NCBI RefSeq assembly: GCF_018982945.1 | Contig: NZ_JABRXE010000005.1 | Location: 62,001 to 126,000, forward strand | DNA from: Anaerostipes faecalis | GTDB taxonomy: Bacteria > Bacillota > Clostridia > Lachnospirales > Lachnospiraceae | Length of the DNA stretch: 64,000 nt | Direction: 5' to 3' | The notes under the pieces: generated by a model | Seen by the model: the letters and a program-made list of their open reading frames with translations, nothing else | What the model was told of the DNA's origin: nothing | Databases searched by the model: none | Made by a program: the position numbers and the translations under genes | In this document: piece by piece, positions 1 through 9,143 of the stretch | How the letters are laid out: each line of letters opens with the position of its first letter | How positions within the stretch are numbered: position 1 is the stretch's first letter

Positions 1-1435
1 GTATCCTGCCTTCTGATACCAGAACATAACCTCCCTGAATATCCCTGATTGTTTCTACTGCTTTGATAATATCCTCATCATTATCACCAGCTGCAATAAT
101 ATTATGGGAATCATGGGCTACAGATGTGGCAATGGCTCCATTGACAATTCCATATCCACGAAGAGGAGCTGCCGCTGCATTACCTGTTCCTCGATGTCGC
201 TCAAATACACATAATTTGCTATATACACGATCTGGTTTAAAATAACCATCAATAGAAGGCACTTCTTCTTTGCAAAATTCTGTTACAATCTGATTTGGCA
301 CCATTCCGATCACTGGTATAGCACCTTCTGCCTTTACCTGAATTTTGTCCTTGGAAATTTCAGGAAGTACCACTGTGTGAAGAATGGATGGATCCACAGG
401 TGATATGTCCAGATGATCAAATAATTCCTTCTGAATTTTTACACCTTTTTTATATACTTCTTCCACCTGAACATCTTCTAAAGAATTCAGGATTACAATA
501 TCGGCATCCCGTCCTTCTTCAAGGAGCCCTGCATTGTCAAGTCCATACGTACAAGCAGCGTGATATGTTGCCATAGCAACAGCCTGTATAGGATCAAGTC
601 CAAGCTTAATACTCTTCTTGATATTATAACTAATATGTCCTTCATTTTCAATAGTATCCAAATGCTTATCATCCGTACAAAACATATAATGTTCCATATC
701 ATCAGAATCTTTCAATAATCCAGGAATAATATTTTCAACATTTCTTGCCGCACTTCCTTCTCTGATTAAAATCTTCATTCCTGCATGACACTTTTCTCTG
801 GCCTCCTGGTAGGAAGTGCATTCATGTTCTGTCATAACTCCTGCTGCCACATAATTCTTAAGATCCTCCCCTGTCAATCCCGGCGCATGCCCATCAATCA
901 CCATATCTTTACATAACGAAATCTTATCCATAATTGACGGATCCTTTGCAAGAACTGCCGGATAGCACATAACTTCTCCAAGCCCTAGAACTCTTTCATG
1001 ATCTTTCCAGCGTTTCATATCTTCCGCTGTAAAATCAGCACCATTGGTCTCGAATGGTGTAGCCGGAATTGATGAAGGCATCATCACATAAACCGTCAGC
1101 GGAAGCTGATCTGTTGCATTAAGAATATATTCCATAGCATCATTGCCTTTTACATTGACCAGCTCATGGGGATCCGCAATAACTGTAGTTGTTCCATGAG
1201 GCATAACCGCTTTTGCAAATTCCAAAGGAGATGCCATGCTGGATTCAATATGGACATGGCTGTCAATAAATCCAGGACACAGATATTTTCCCTTACAATC
1301 AATTTCTTTCTCTCCGGAAAAATCACCAATGCCGCAGATAATTCCATGATTTACCGCAAGATCTGCCTCAACAATCTTTCCCTGCCTTACATCCACGATT
1401 TTTCCATTTTTAAAAACCATTTCATATCTTTCCAT
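1..1435 (-). CDS. ade: Adenine deaminase, partial (C-terminus beyond left edge)
   Basis: Metal-dependent amidohydrolase that deaminates adenine to hypoxanthine in purine salvage. About 478 N-terminal residues are visible; the family is usually near 580, so roughly 100 C-terminal residues lie outside the window. Motifs seen: DSHVHIES (residues 58-65), ADPHELVNV, VIDGHAPG, EHECTSYQEA and CTDDKHLDT, all characteristic of Ade. The ATG at 1435 has a GGGAG ribosome binding site and lies inside the last codons of the upstream C39-like gene (14-base overlap), implying coupled translation. Family identity is strong; there is no sign of damage in the visible part. Confidence 0.93.
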   Translation of the reverse strand, partial: MERYEMVFKNGKIVDVRQGKIVEADLAVNHGIICGIGDFSGEKEIDCKGKYLCPGFIDSHVHIESSMASPLEFAKAVMPHGTTTVIADPHELVNVKGNDAMEYILNATDQLPLTVYVMMPSSIPATPFETNGADFTAEDMKRWKDHERVLGLGEVMCYPAVLAKDPSIMDKISLCKDMVIDGHAPGLTGEDLKNYVAAGVMTEHECTSYQEAREKCHAGMKILIREGSAARNVENIIPGLLKDSDDMEHYMFCTDDKHLDTIENEGHISYNIKKSIKLGLDPIQAVAMATYHAACTYGLDNAGLLEEGRDADIVILNSLEDVQVEEVYKKGVKIQKELFDHLDISPVDPSILHTVVLPEISKDKIQVKAEGAIPVIGMVPNQIVTEFCKEEVPSIDGYFKPDRVYSKLCVFERHRGTGNAAAAPLRGYGIVNGAIATSVAHDSHNIIAAGDNDEDIIKAVETIRDIQGGYVLVSEGRI

Positions 1436-2066
1436 TGTATTGCTCCCTTCTGATTTGGTTCTTTTTAAATCTTACCATTCCCACAAAATATTTTTTTTGA
1501 GAATCAAACAGAATATCCCAATTAATTTCTTCCCTTTCTCCACAATTGGACCATATAATCAAATGTCTGTCTGTATCATATCCGGTAATAGTTACCCAAT
1601 GCCAGTTATCTTCCCGGAATTCTCTGGCCGGATGCCTAAGAATCAAAAACGCCACCGGATTTTTATGATCAATGGCAGACATGATAAACTCAAGAGACTT
1701 TTCCTTATTATGAGGCAGAAAAACCTGTTCCGAAATTAAGGAAACACCTTGGTCTGATGCATATCTAACAAAATCTTTAGCAAATCTCCCAATAAGAGGA
1801 TATCCCATAAAACCAGGCTTCATATATGTGTACATTGTTTCCATCAGTTTTATAAACTCCTGATAATCTTCAGGATTGCCATGTGCCGGATATAATGACT
1901 TCATAGATTCATCAGTCTGTGCATATACAGCGGCAATATTACTCCCTGTAACGCTGCCACATCCTGCTTTTTTCTGGAACTCACCTGTAAACCATTCCTG
2001 ATTTCCACCATAGCCTATAACTTTATGATTCCTTTCTATCACTGGACATTGCAATTCTGCTTTCAT
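1422..2066 (-). CDS. C39-like (papain-fold) cysteine peptidase family protein
   Basis: A 214-residue protein without an obvious signal peptide. A GCGSVTGSNIAA motif near residue 35 resembles the nucleophile-Cys segment of C39-like peptidases, and NWHWVTITGYD near residue 155 followed by WSNCGE resembles the His and Asn/Asp segments, so a Cys-His-Asn triad is plausible. The substrate is unknown. It starts with ATG preceded by AAAGG, and its end overlaps the start of adenine deaminase by 14 bases, so the two are probably one operon. It may be a non-secreted peptidase-like enzyme acting on an amide near purine metabolism; that part is inference. Confidence 0.6.
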   Translation of the reverse strand: MKAELQCPVIERNHKVIGYGGNQEWFTGEFQKKAGCGSVTGSNIAAVYAQTDESMKSLYPAHGNPEDYQEFIKLMETMYTYMKPGFMGYPLIGRFAKDFVRYASDQGVSLISEQVFLPHNKEKSLEFIMSAIDHKNPVAFLILRHPAREFREDNWHWVTITGYDTDRHLIIWSNCGEREEINWDILFDSQKKYFVGMVRFKKNQIRREQYNGKI

Positions 2067-2219
2067 TTCCCAAACCTTTCCCTTTATTCTTTCCTTCTAA
2101 ATAACGTTCCGTAAATTTTTCAATCGCAATTTTTACAGATGGACGTCATTTCATATCTGATATATACTGAACTTAAAATAGTCAAATATTTTCAATAAAA
2201 ACTTGAAAGGATTTTATTT

Positions 2220-2852
2220 ATGAAACAAATGATTTTATCTGTAGTGCTTACTATTTTTATTATCACCGGTTCCATTACCTTTACTCTAAACTTTCGCATT
2301 TTATATTATCATGATATCACTGCTTTGAAAATAGAACAAACTTCCGGCCTTTCCAGAAAAACCATATGTGAAAACTACAATTCCCTCATAGACTATAATT
2401 CTGTTTTTTCCAGAGAGCCTCTAAAACTGACTATGAAAATGTCCAAAGAAGGAAGAATCCATTTCCAGGAAGTAAGAGAAATTTTTTATGCTGTTCAGAT
2501 TCTTTTGGGAATCAGTTTTCTTTGTTCCCTCTTTTTAGGCTTCCGCCAGATGAAACAAAAAAATTATCATTTTCTTAAAACCACTTCTATTCTGACTCTT
2601 ACTATACCTCTCATTACAGGTGTTACAGTTTCTTTGTTTTGGAACAAAGCCTTTGTTCTTTTTCATAAATTATTATTCAGTAATGATTACTGGATTTTTG
2701 ACCCCTGCTTTGATCCTATAATTAATATTCTGCCTGATACCTTTTTCTTCCATTGCACTGTTATGATAATCCTTTTAATCCTGGCAGGAAGCGGCACCTG
2801 TTTTCTACTTTATAAATTTTGTTCTTTTTTTCGACACAAATCTATGATATAA
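2220..2852 (+). CDS. DUF1461 / TIGR01906 family integral membrane protein
   Basis: A 210-residue protein with four predicted membrane segments: an N-terminal one (about residues 4-25), then near 90-110, 123-143 and 180-203. The loop between the first two contains ENYNSLIDYN and SKEGRIHFQEVREIF, and the loop after the third contains FHKLLFSNDYWIFDP with a later ILPDTFF. This pattern matches the TIGR01906 family of membrane proteins common in Firmicutes, whose function is unknown. An AAGGA site precedes the ATG. It is divergent from the adenine deaminase operon and 61 bases upstream of the GDPD-like gene, likely co-transcribed with it. Confidence 0.8.
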   Translation: MKQMILSVVLTIFIITGSITFTLNFRILYYHDITALKIEQTSGLSRKTICENYNSLIDYNSVFSREPLKLTMKMSKEGRIHFQEVREIFYAVQILLGISFLCSLFLGFRQMKQKNYHFLKTTSILTLTIPLITGVTVSLFWNKAFVLFHKLLFSNDYWIFDPCFDPIINILPDTFFFHCTVMIILLILAGSGTCFLLYKFCSFFRHKSMI

Positions 2853-2913
2853 TACATGTTAATTATTTATTTCATTTATTACAAATATATTACATCGTCA
2901 GAGAGATTTGTTT

Positions 2914-3960
2914 ATGAATACCAAAAAATTTAAAACCGGTGAAATCCGTAAAATATTAAAAAAGCAGCAGCAATCAGAACATTTCATTGTTTTTATTACT
3001 ATTCTTCTTTTAGTAACACTTATCGGACTTCCAACACTGTATTATATTCATACAAAAGCTTTGGAGAGAAAAACCCAAAAGGAGATAGCAAAAGAACATG
3101 CTGCTATTGAAAAAACAATAAAGCAGGCACAAAAACCAGTATTAAAACCATGGTACACATACCGTGGTGTGGCACATGCACTTGGTGGCGTGGATGGAAA
3201 AGATTATCTTAATTCCATAGACGGTTTCTATCAGGCTTACGCCAAAGGTTACCGTATTTTTGAGATGGATCTTCTCCTTACAACAGATCAGGTTGCCATC
3301 GGTAAGCATAAATGGGGATGGAATCTGGCTGATCCTACTTCCAAAAAAGGCAATGCAGTAAGTTATCAGACTTTTAAAAGCACAAAAATATATGGAAAAT
3401 ACACTCCAACCTCATTGCTGGATATGTTCCAGGTCATGGACAAATATCCGGATTTTTATCTGATGACTGATTCCAAAGGAGATGAAATTGCCGATGTTCG
3501 CAGCGATTTTAATGTCATTGTTGAAACCGCCAGAAAGGCAAATAAAGAATATCTCCTGGATCGTCTGATCGTCCAGGTTTATAACCAGCAAATGTTCCAG
3601 ACAATCAAGGAAATCTATCCATTTAAACATTTTGTATATACTACATATAAACAGCCTGATGCTGCTTTCTATGAAATGGTTCGTTTTTGTCTGGCAAATC
3701 ATATTGAAGGAGTTACCTCTCCTCAAAACGATATTAATGACTATCGAATGGATATTTTAAAAGAAAAAGGACTTTACTCTTTTACCCATTCCATTAACAG
3801 CTCTTATCATACAAAAGAATTTATGAAACTTGGAGTATATGGCGTTTATTCCGATTTTCTCACTCCTGCTCAAATAGATTTATCTTATATCCGGGCAAAT
3901 TATCCTACATTTATCATTCGTTTCATGAAGGAACTCATACCGACTTACCGTAATCTGTAA
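2914..3960 (+). CDS. Membrane-anchored glycerophosphodiester phosphodiesterase / PI-PLC-like protein
   Basis: A 348-residue protein: cytoplasmic N-terminus, one membrane anchor at about residues 24-46, then an extracellular GDPD-like TIM-barrel domain. Family signatures seen are GVAHALGGVDG followed by NSIDGFYQAYAKGYR, then FEMDLLLTTDQVAIGKHKWG (the G-x-E-x-D-v-x-x-T-D-x-x-v-x-x-H pattern), and later LMTDSKGD. GDPD enzymes cleave glycerophosphodiesters to glycerol-3-phosphate and an alcohol. The variant residues suggest the secreted, poorly characterised branch rather than GlpQ. The ATG at 2914 is preferred over an in-frame TTG at 2908 because the weak GAGAG site is too close to the TTG. Confidence 0.8.
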   Translation: MNTKKFKTGEIRKILKKQQQSEHFIVFITILLLVTLIGLPTLYYIHTKALERKTQKEIAKEHAAIEKTIKQAQKPVLKPWYTYRGVAHALGGVDGKDYLNSIDGFYQAYAKGYRIFEMDLLLTTDQVAIGKHKWGWNLADPTSKKGNAVSYQTFKSTKIYGKYTPTSLLDMFQVMDKYPDFYLMTDSKGDEIADVRSDFNVIVETARKANKEYLLDRLIVQVYNQQMFQTIKEIYPFKHFVYTTYKQPDAAFYEMVRFCLANHIEGVTSPQNDINDYRMDILKEKGLYSFTHSINSSYHTKEFMKLGVYGVYSDFLTPAQIDLSYIRANYPTFIIRFMKELIPTYRNL

Positions 3961-3972
3961 GTCGGTTTTTTA
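3939..3972 (+). terminator. Rho-independent terminator embedded in the GDPD-gene stop codon
   Basis: Perfect 10-bp stem ACCGACTTAC / GTAAGTCGGT (3939-3948 with 3957-3966) with an 8-base loop, followed by six T. The stop codon of the GDPD-like gene (3958-3960) lies inside the right arm. Confidence 0.85.
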
Positions 3973-4932
3973 TTTTCGATAACCTGTTTCCCGATCCACA
4001 ATATTCTTTAAATCTTTTCCTGCCAGATATCTGCGTAGATTTTCTGCTACAATATCTGCGATTCGATATAAAGTTACCGGATGATGAAACTCTCCGGACA
4101 CATGAGGAGTAATTACCGCATTGTCCATATTCCATAATTTATGCTGATTTGGCAATGGTTCCGGATCTGTAACGTCAAGTCCGGCTGCATAGATTTCTTT
4201 TGCTACCAATGCATCACATAATTCTTCAGTATTCACCGCAGTTCCACGTCCTCCATTCAAAAAGATCGCGGAAGATTTCATTTTTTTGAAACGTTCTTTA
4301 TTAAATATATTTCTTGTATCCTTTGTATCTGGAAGGACAGACAAAATCACATCTGCTTCCGGAAGCAATCGATCCAGATCTTCCATCGTATACAACTCAT
4401 CTACATTCTCTGGAAGTTTTCCAGGTCTTCTCTTAATTCCGACCACATGGTAATCAAACTTTTTCGCAAGTTTGGCAAAATATAACCCTATATCACCCAA
4501 ACCAACGATTAACAGATTACCTCCGAACAAAGATAGTACTTCTCCTTCATCTTTCCACTCACATTTTTCCTGATTATTTCTATATAAATGAAGTTTTTTC
4601 TGAATGGAAAAAAGTACAGCAAACAAGTGCTCTGCCACACCTGGTCCATAAGCTCCCGTTGCATTGGTTAAATAAACATCCTCTGGTAAAACGCCTTTTT
4701 TCACATATGCATCAGCTCCCGCTGAATTTAACTGAATCCATTCCAGTTTTGAAGCATCCTGAAGATAATATGGATCTGCGTTTCCAATAATAATTTCTGC
4801 ATTCTCAACCTGCTCCGCTGTGACTTTGTCATAGGATGTATATGTAAAGCTGCACCCCGGTGCACTTTCTTCGATTGTTTTTTTCTGTCTATTATTAAAT
4901 GGTATTACTACCAGAATATTTTTGCTTTTCAT
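3970..4932 (-). CDS. D-isomer-specific 2-hydroxyacid dehydrogenase
   Basis: A 320-residue NAD(P)-dependent dehydrogenase of the D-2-hydroxyacid family (phosphoglycerate dehydrogenase/hydroxypyruvate reductase-like). The Rossmann motif GLGDIG is followed by a region ending GIKRRPG, whose basic residues hint at NADP preference. Catalytic residues are seen in order: Arg in LNGGRGTAVN, Glu in DPEPLP and His in ITPHVSGE. The ATG at 4932 is chosen because AAGGAGAT sits eight bases upstream; an upstream in-frame ATG lacks a site. The substrate cannot be fixed from sequence. It stands alone, convergent with the GDPD gene. Confidence 0.88.
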   Translation of the reverse strand: MKSKNILVVIPFNNRQKKTIEESAPGCSFTYTSYDKVTAEQVENAEIIIGNADPYYLQDASKLEWIQLNSAGADAYVKKGVLPEDVYLTNATGAYGPGVAEHLFAVLFSIQKKLHLYRNNQEKCEWKDEGEVLSLFGGNLLIVGLGDIGLYFAKLAKKFDYHVVGIKRRPGKLPENVDELYTMEDLDRLLPEADVILSVLPDTKDTRNIFNKERFKKMKSSAIFLNGGRGTAVNTEELCDALVAKEIYAAGLDVTDPEPLPNQHKLWNMDNAVITPHVSGEFHHPVTLYRIADIVAENLRRYLAGKDLKNIVDRETGYRK

Positions 4933-4976
4933 AAAGATTATCTCCTTGTATAATATTTTCAACTATATTATAGCAC

Positions 4977-5016
4977 AAAAGAGATATTGAAAAATCACTT
5001 ATTCAATATCTCTTTT
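4977..5016 (-). terminator. Terminator of the LRR surface-protein gene
   Basis: Perfect 15-bp stem (4977-4991 with 5002-5016) and a 10-base loop just past the stop of the gene ending at 5021. The arms themselves carry the A and T tracts, so it may act in both directions. Confidence 0.75.
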
Positions 5017-5020
5017 ACCA

Positions 5021-7717
5021 TTAACGTGATTTTGCAGAAACAATTTTTGCTGTTCTGGATCTCCATTCCTTCCCCTTGACCGTTTTGCATGCATACACTT
5101 TATAATAATATTTTTTTCCAGACTTTAATCTTGTGTTGATATATTTTCTTGCGGAAGATGCTTTAATCTTTTTCTTATAAATATATTTTCCATTCTTTGA
5201 CGTTGCCCGATATATTTTATAATATGAAGATCCACTGACTTTATTCCATGTAACAGCTACTGTCTTTCGTTTAGAAGACTTTGCTTTTACTCCACTGACT
5301 GCTTTCGGATACACCTTAATATCAAAGGTTTTCTCATATCCCAGACAACTGATTTTTCCCTTTTGAACTCCAATCCGAATATCTGGTTTCACCAGCTTGT
5401 AATCATTTAAAATTTTCTTACTTCCATCTCTGTAATATGTGATCACTTTAAGACCTTTTATCTGAAAAGTTTCTCCTTCTACATAAATTTTTTTGGTTGG
5501 AGCCACAATTTCCACTCTATCTAAAAGTGGACTCCGGATATAATACCCTTTCAACCCATATTTATCAGAATGATTTTTTGCATATTCATGTGCTGGTGTA
5601 TTCGCATATACGTACATATAACTAGGTTGATTTATGATGGAACTCAGATTATGTGCAATATATTTTACAGAATATGGCATATATACGCTTAAATTCATAA
5701 TATTTTCAAACGCATAATCCTCAATACGTTCTACTCCCTCTGGAATCACCAAAACTTCCAGCCCTCTACATCCTGCAAAACATTTTTCCGGTATTACCTT
5801 AATTCCAGGCGATAACTGCACCTTTTTAAGAATTCGATTCTTTTCAAAAGCTCTTTTTTCAAGTACAGTAATCGAAGATGTCATTGTAATTTCATCCAGA
5901 GTATCCACATCTGTCAAATATATATTTTGTAATGAAGTTCTCTTTCCTCCAAAATTCACCTTTGTAATTGCTGTATGAGAAAATGCCTTTTCTCCAATCT
6001 CTCTCACTCTATCTGATATATTTAATACTTTTGAAGTCTCATTTTGTACAATCCAGCTTCCCATCTGCCTAAGGTTTTTGCATCCATACAATGCATATTC
6101 TCCAATTGCAGTAATCGTATCTGCATTTTCAATTACCTCCAGCCCGGAATCATTGACAAATGTATTATATGGTATCTCATTCTCTATATCGGGATTCAAA
6201 GTTACTTTTTTTAGTCTTCCACAATCTGAAAACATACCACTTCTAAGCTTACAATCAATAACTGCCGTCTCCAGATTGTCACAGTATGAAAAAACCCTCA
6301 TTCCGATTGTTTTAATATTTCCTGGAACATATATATTTTTTAATCTTTTGCAAAAAGAAAAAGCTCCATTTCCTATAGATTCCAATTGCTCTGGCAGCTT
6401 GATTTCTTTGATTGCACATCCATAAAAAGCCTGATTACCAATAAAAGTAACGGACTTTGGTATCTCCACAGTTTCTAATCCCGAGCAGTTGGAAAAAACT
6501 CTATCTCCTATTTTTTTTACTCCCTCGGGTATCTGTACAGAATGAATTTCCTTTACTCCACCTAATGCCCCTTCTGGTATTTCTTTAATATCCTCCTGGA
6601 ATTTTACTTGTTTAATCTGTGTACAATGATTAAATACAGATCTTCCCATTGATTTTATTTTAGAAGATATTATTAGCTGTGCCTGATCTCCGTTTTGATT
6701 TAACACTCCATCGATCGTCTTCAATTTTTCATCATAATCAAATGCAAAATCTCCAATTGTAATCTTTTCCATTCCATCTGGAAAATTTATATTCTCTAAG
6801 TTACCACATCCTCTTAACATATAAGGTGTGATCGTAATATCTTTTCCACGAATCGTGATATCTTTTAAATTAGAACACGCAGAAAAAACTCCTTCTCCCA
6901 ACTGACATTCTGATGGAATCTCTGCAGATGTAATCCCTGTTCCTTCAAACCCATCGACTTTTATATCTCTTAAACTTTCTGGAAGCAGAATCTCTGTCAG
7001 TTTTCGACAATTAGAAAAAGCCCTCCCTTCAATAAAAGCTAATCCATCCGGCAGATTTATTTTTTCCAGATTTGAACAATATGCAAAGGCTTCTTTTCCT
7101 ATTTTTGTAACCGTATCCGGCAGCCTGACCTCCTTTACATTATTCCAGGTATACAATGCCTGATCTGGAATCTCCTGCATATTCTCTGGCATTTCTACAA
7201 TATTAATTCTGGAACATCCTGAAAAATCAACCTTTCCAGTAAATTCTTTGGACGGTATTTTGTAAATGATATTGTCTCCCTCTTTTTCAAAAAAATGATT
7301 CACTTCTTCCAGCTTCGGACAGTCTTCAATGTACAATCTTTCTGCCAGATAATCATAATTTTCCGGAATTACAACCCTTTTTAACTCACTACAGTCTTCT
7401 ATTCTTCCAATCCGCTTTATATTATCTGGAAAAACAATACTTTCCACCGTAGCATTTCCACTAAAAGCTCCTTCCTTAACACTTGTTACTCTTTTTCCAT
7501 AAATTTCATCTGGTACAATAACATTCTTATCATTCCCTATGTATTTTGTAAGAGCAATGTACTCTGTATATTCTTCATACTCAAATCCATCGTATTCTGG
7601 TTCTAGAATTTCAGCCTTCACTGATACTCTTGGTAGCCCTGTTACAGAAAAACAAAGGCAGACAGCCACAAAAAAGGACATCATACCAAGCAATCGTTTT
7701 TTCATTCTTCTTTTCAT
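5021..7717 (-). CDS. BspA-like leucine-rich-repeat (LRR_5) surface/secreted protein
   Basis: A secreted protein of 898 residues. A basic start and hydrophobic stretch (LLGMMSFFVAVCLCFSVTG) form a signal peptide, followed by more than twenty LRR_5-type repeats with the pattern 'I..-AF..C..L..I.IP..V..I' across most of the protein. A bacterial Ig-like segment (VEGETFQIKGLKVITYYRDG) comes next, and the last ~95 residues form a fibronectin-III-like domain (VAVTWNKVSGSSYYKIYRA). BspA-type repeats mediate adhesion to host or bacterial surfaces. No LPXTG sorting signal is seen. The start at 7717 has AGGAGG six bases upstream; further upstream in-frame codons lack a site. Confidence 0.9.
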   Translation of the reverse strand: MKRRMKKRLLGMMSFFVAVCLCFSVTGLPRVSVKAEILEPEYDGFEYEEYTEYIALTKYIGNDKNVIVPDEIYGKRVTSVKEGAFSGNATVESIVFPDNIKRIGRIEDCSELKRVVIPENYDYLAERLYIEDCPKLEEVNHFFEKEGDNIIYKIPSKEFTGKVDFSGCSRINIVEMPENMQEIPDQALYTWNNVKEVRLPDTVTKIGKEAFAYCSNLEKINLPDGLAFIEGRAFSNCRKLTEILLPESLRDIKVDGFEGTGITSAEIPSECQLGEGVFSACSNLKDITIRGKDITITPYMLRGCGNLENINFPDGMEKITIGDFAFDYDEKLKTIDGVLNQNGDQAQLIISSKIKSMGRSVFNHCTQIKQVKFQEDIKEIPEGALGGVKEIHSVQIPEGVKKIGDRVFSNCSGLETVEIPKSVTFIGNQAFYGCAIKEIKLPEQLESIGNGAFSFCKRLKNIYVPGNIKTIGMRVFSYCDNLETAVIDCKLRSGMFSDCGRLKKVTLNPDIENEIPYNTFVNDSGLEVIENADTITAIGEYALYGCKNLRQMGSWIVQNETSKVLNISDRVREIGEKAFSHTAITKVNFGGKRTSLQNIYLTDVDTLDEITMTSSITVLEKRAFEKNRILKKVQLSPGIKVIPEKCFAGCRGLEVLVIPEGVERIEDYAFENIMNLSVYMPYSVKYIAHNLSSIINQPSYMYVYANTPAHEYAKNHSDKYGLKGYYIRSPLLDRVEIVAPTKKIYVEGETFQIKGLKVITYYRDGSKKILNDYKLVKPDIRIGVQKGKISCLGYEKTFDIKVYPKAVSGVKAKSSKRKTVAVTWNKVSGSSYYKIYRATSKNGKYIYKKKIKASSARKYINTRLKSGKKYYYKVYACKTVKGKEWRSRTAKIVSAKSR

Positions 7718-7800
7718 TCTTTTCCTCCTGTTTTTCTTTATATATAATATACAAATTGAAGTACAAGAAAATCTCATTTTCCTTATATTTTTTTGTATAG

Positions 7801-7841
7801 AAAAAGGCTCCTTACATATAAATCACATAAGGAACCTTTGA
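7801..7841 (-). terminator. Terminator of the FucO-type dehydrogenase gene
   Basis: A 12-bp stem with one mismatch (7803-7814 with 7828-7839) and a 13-base loop, followed on the minus strand by TTTTTC. It lies 18 bases past the stop of the gene ending at 7859. Confidence 0.75.
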
Positions 7842-7858
7842 TTTAAAAATATTCTAAA

Positions 7859-9007
7859 TTATAATAAAGATTTATAGAGTGCAATAATATCTTCCAGCGA
7901 AGCATCCTTTGGATTTCCAGGTGCACATGCATCTGCAACAGCAGACTCAGCCAGGAACTGGATATCCTCTTCTTTTACGATTTCTTTCAGATCAGCAGGA
8001 ATTCCTACATCAGCAGACAGCTGTTTTACAGCATCTACAGCTGCTTTTCTGTATTCTTCCTGAGTCATATCTTCTACCCCTTCAACACCCATTGCTTTGG
8101 CAATATATTTATATTTATCACCTGTTGCATCAGCATTAAATTCCATAATTGTCGGAAGGAGAATTGCGTTTCCTACACCATGTGGTGTATCATAAACTGC
8201 TCCTAATGCATGTGCCATAGAATGTACGATTCCAAGACCTACGTTTGAGAATCCCATTCCTGCAATATACTGTCCAAGAGCCATTCCTTCTCTTCCTTCT
8301 GGAGTATTATCTACAGCACCTCTTAAACTATTGGAGATGATTTCGATTGCTTTTAAGTGGAACATATCTGTCATTTCCCATGCACCTTTTGTTGTGAATC
8401 CTTCAATTGCATGTGTCAATGCATCCATTCCGGTTGCTGCTGTTAATCCTTTTGGCATAGAAGACATCATATCCGGATCAATAATTGCAATAACAGGAAT
8501 ATCATGAGGGTCTACACACACAAATTTACGTTTTTTCTCAACGTCTGTAATAACATAATTGATAGTTACTTCAGCTGCTGTTCCTGCAGTTGTTGGTACT
8601 GCAATGATTGGTACGCTAGGTTTTTTTGTAGGTGCAACGCCTTCCAGACTTCTCACATCTTCAAATTCCGGATTGTTAATAATAATACCAACAGCTTTGG
8701 CAGTATCCATGGAAGATCCTCCACCGATAGCTACCAGATAATCAGCCTGGGCTTTCTTAAATGCTGCAACACCATTCTGTACATTTTCAATAGTTGGATT
8801 TGGTTTAATCTCAGAATAAATTTCATAGTCTAATCCAGCTTCATCTAAAACATCTGTCACCTTTTTTGTAACACCAAATTTTACAAGATCCGGATCAGAA
8901 CAAACAAAAGCTTTTTTAAATCCTCTTGCTTTTGCTTCTGTTGCAATTTCTTTAATTGCTCCCGCTCCATGATAAGATGTTTCGTTTAAAATAATACGAT
9001 TTACCAT
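7859..9007 (-). CDS. fucO: Iron-containing alcohol dehydrogenase, lactaldehyde reductase (FucO) type
   Basis: A 382-residue group III (iron-dependent) alcohol dehydrogenase. It has the NAD-binding IGGGSSMDTAKA motif near residue 97 and metal-ligand segments TGMDALTHAIEG and GIVHSMAHALGAVYDTPHG, giving the expected Asp and His ligands. Overall it resembles E. coli FucO, which interconverts L-lactaldehyde and (S)-1,2-propanediol; hydroxyacetone or glycerol-type substrates are also possible. AAGGAGCG precedes the ATG. It follows a TetR-family gene on the same strand, separated by a terminator and its own promoter. It could supply the 1,2-propanediol-forming step that the glycyl-radical operon at 22.6-27.7 kb lacks; that link is inference. 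Confidence 0.85.
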   Translation of the reverse strand: MVNRIILNETSYHGAGAIKEIATEAKARGFKKAFVCSDPDLVKFGVTKKVTDVLDEAGLDYEIYSEIKPNPTIENVQNGVAAFKKAQADYLVAIGGGSSMDTAKAVGIIINNPEFEDVRSLEGVAPTKKPSVPIIAVPTTAGTAAEVTINYVITDVEKKRKFVCVDPHDIPVIAIIDPDMMSSMPKGLTAATGMDALTHAIEGFTTKGAWEMTDMFHLKAIEIISNSLRGAVDNTPEGREGMALGQYIAGMGFSNVGLGIVHSMAHALGAVYDTPHGVGNAILLPTIMEFNADATGDKYKYIAKAMGVEGVEDMTQEEYRKAAVDAVKQLSADVGIPADLKEIVKEEDIQFLAESAVADACAPGNPKDASLEDIIALYKSLL

Positions 9008-9049
9008 AATACACGCTCCTTTTATATTGATATTTTTTTAACTATCTTC

Positions 9050-9101
9050 ATTTTAATATTGTACAAATTTTAATACAAGTTACATTTTCCTTAGAATGTA
9101 A
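9050..9101 (-). promoter_or_regulatory. fucO promoter with flanking inverted repeats (putative TetR operator)
   Basis: On the minus strand a -35 TTGTAT (9073-9078) and a -10 TAAAAT (9050-9055) are separated by 17 bases. A dyad TTACATT-N8-AATGTAA (9080-9101) abuts the -35, and a second dyad TTGTA-N10-TACAA (9059-9078) covers the spacer and -35. Either could be the operator of the TetR regulator encoded upstream; binding itself is inferred. Confidence 0.6.
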
Positions 9102-9102
9102 A

Positions 9103-9134
9103 AAATGTTACACTTCGAAAAAAGTGTAACATTT
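9103..9134 (-). terminator. Terminator of the TetR-family gene
   Basis: Perfect 13-bp stem AAATGTTACACTT / AAGTGTAACATTT with a 6-base loop and a T run on the minus strand. It begins 10 bases past the regulator's stop codon. Confidence 0.75.
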
Positions 9135-9143
9135 CAACATTTC

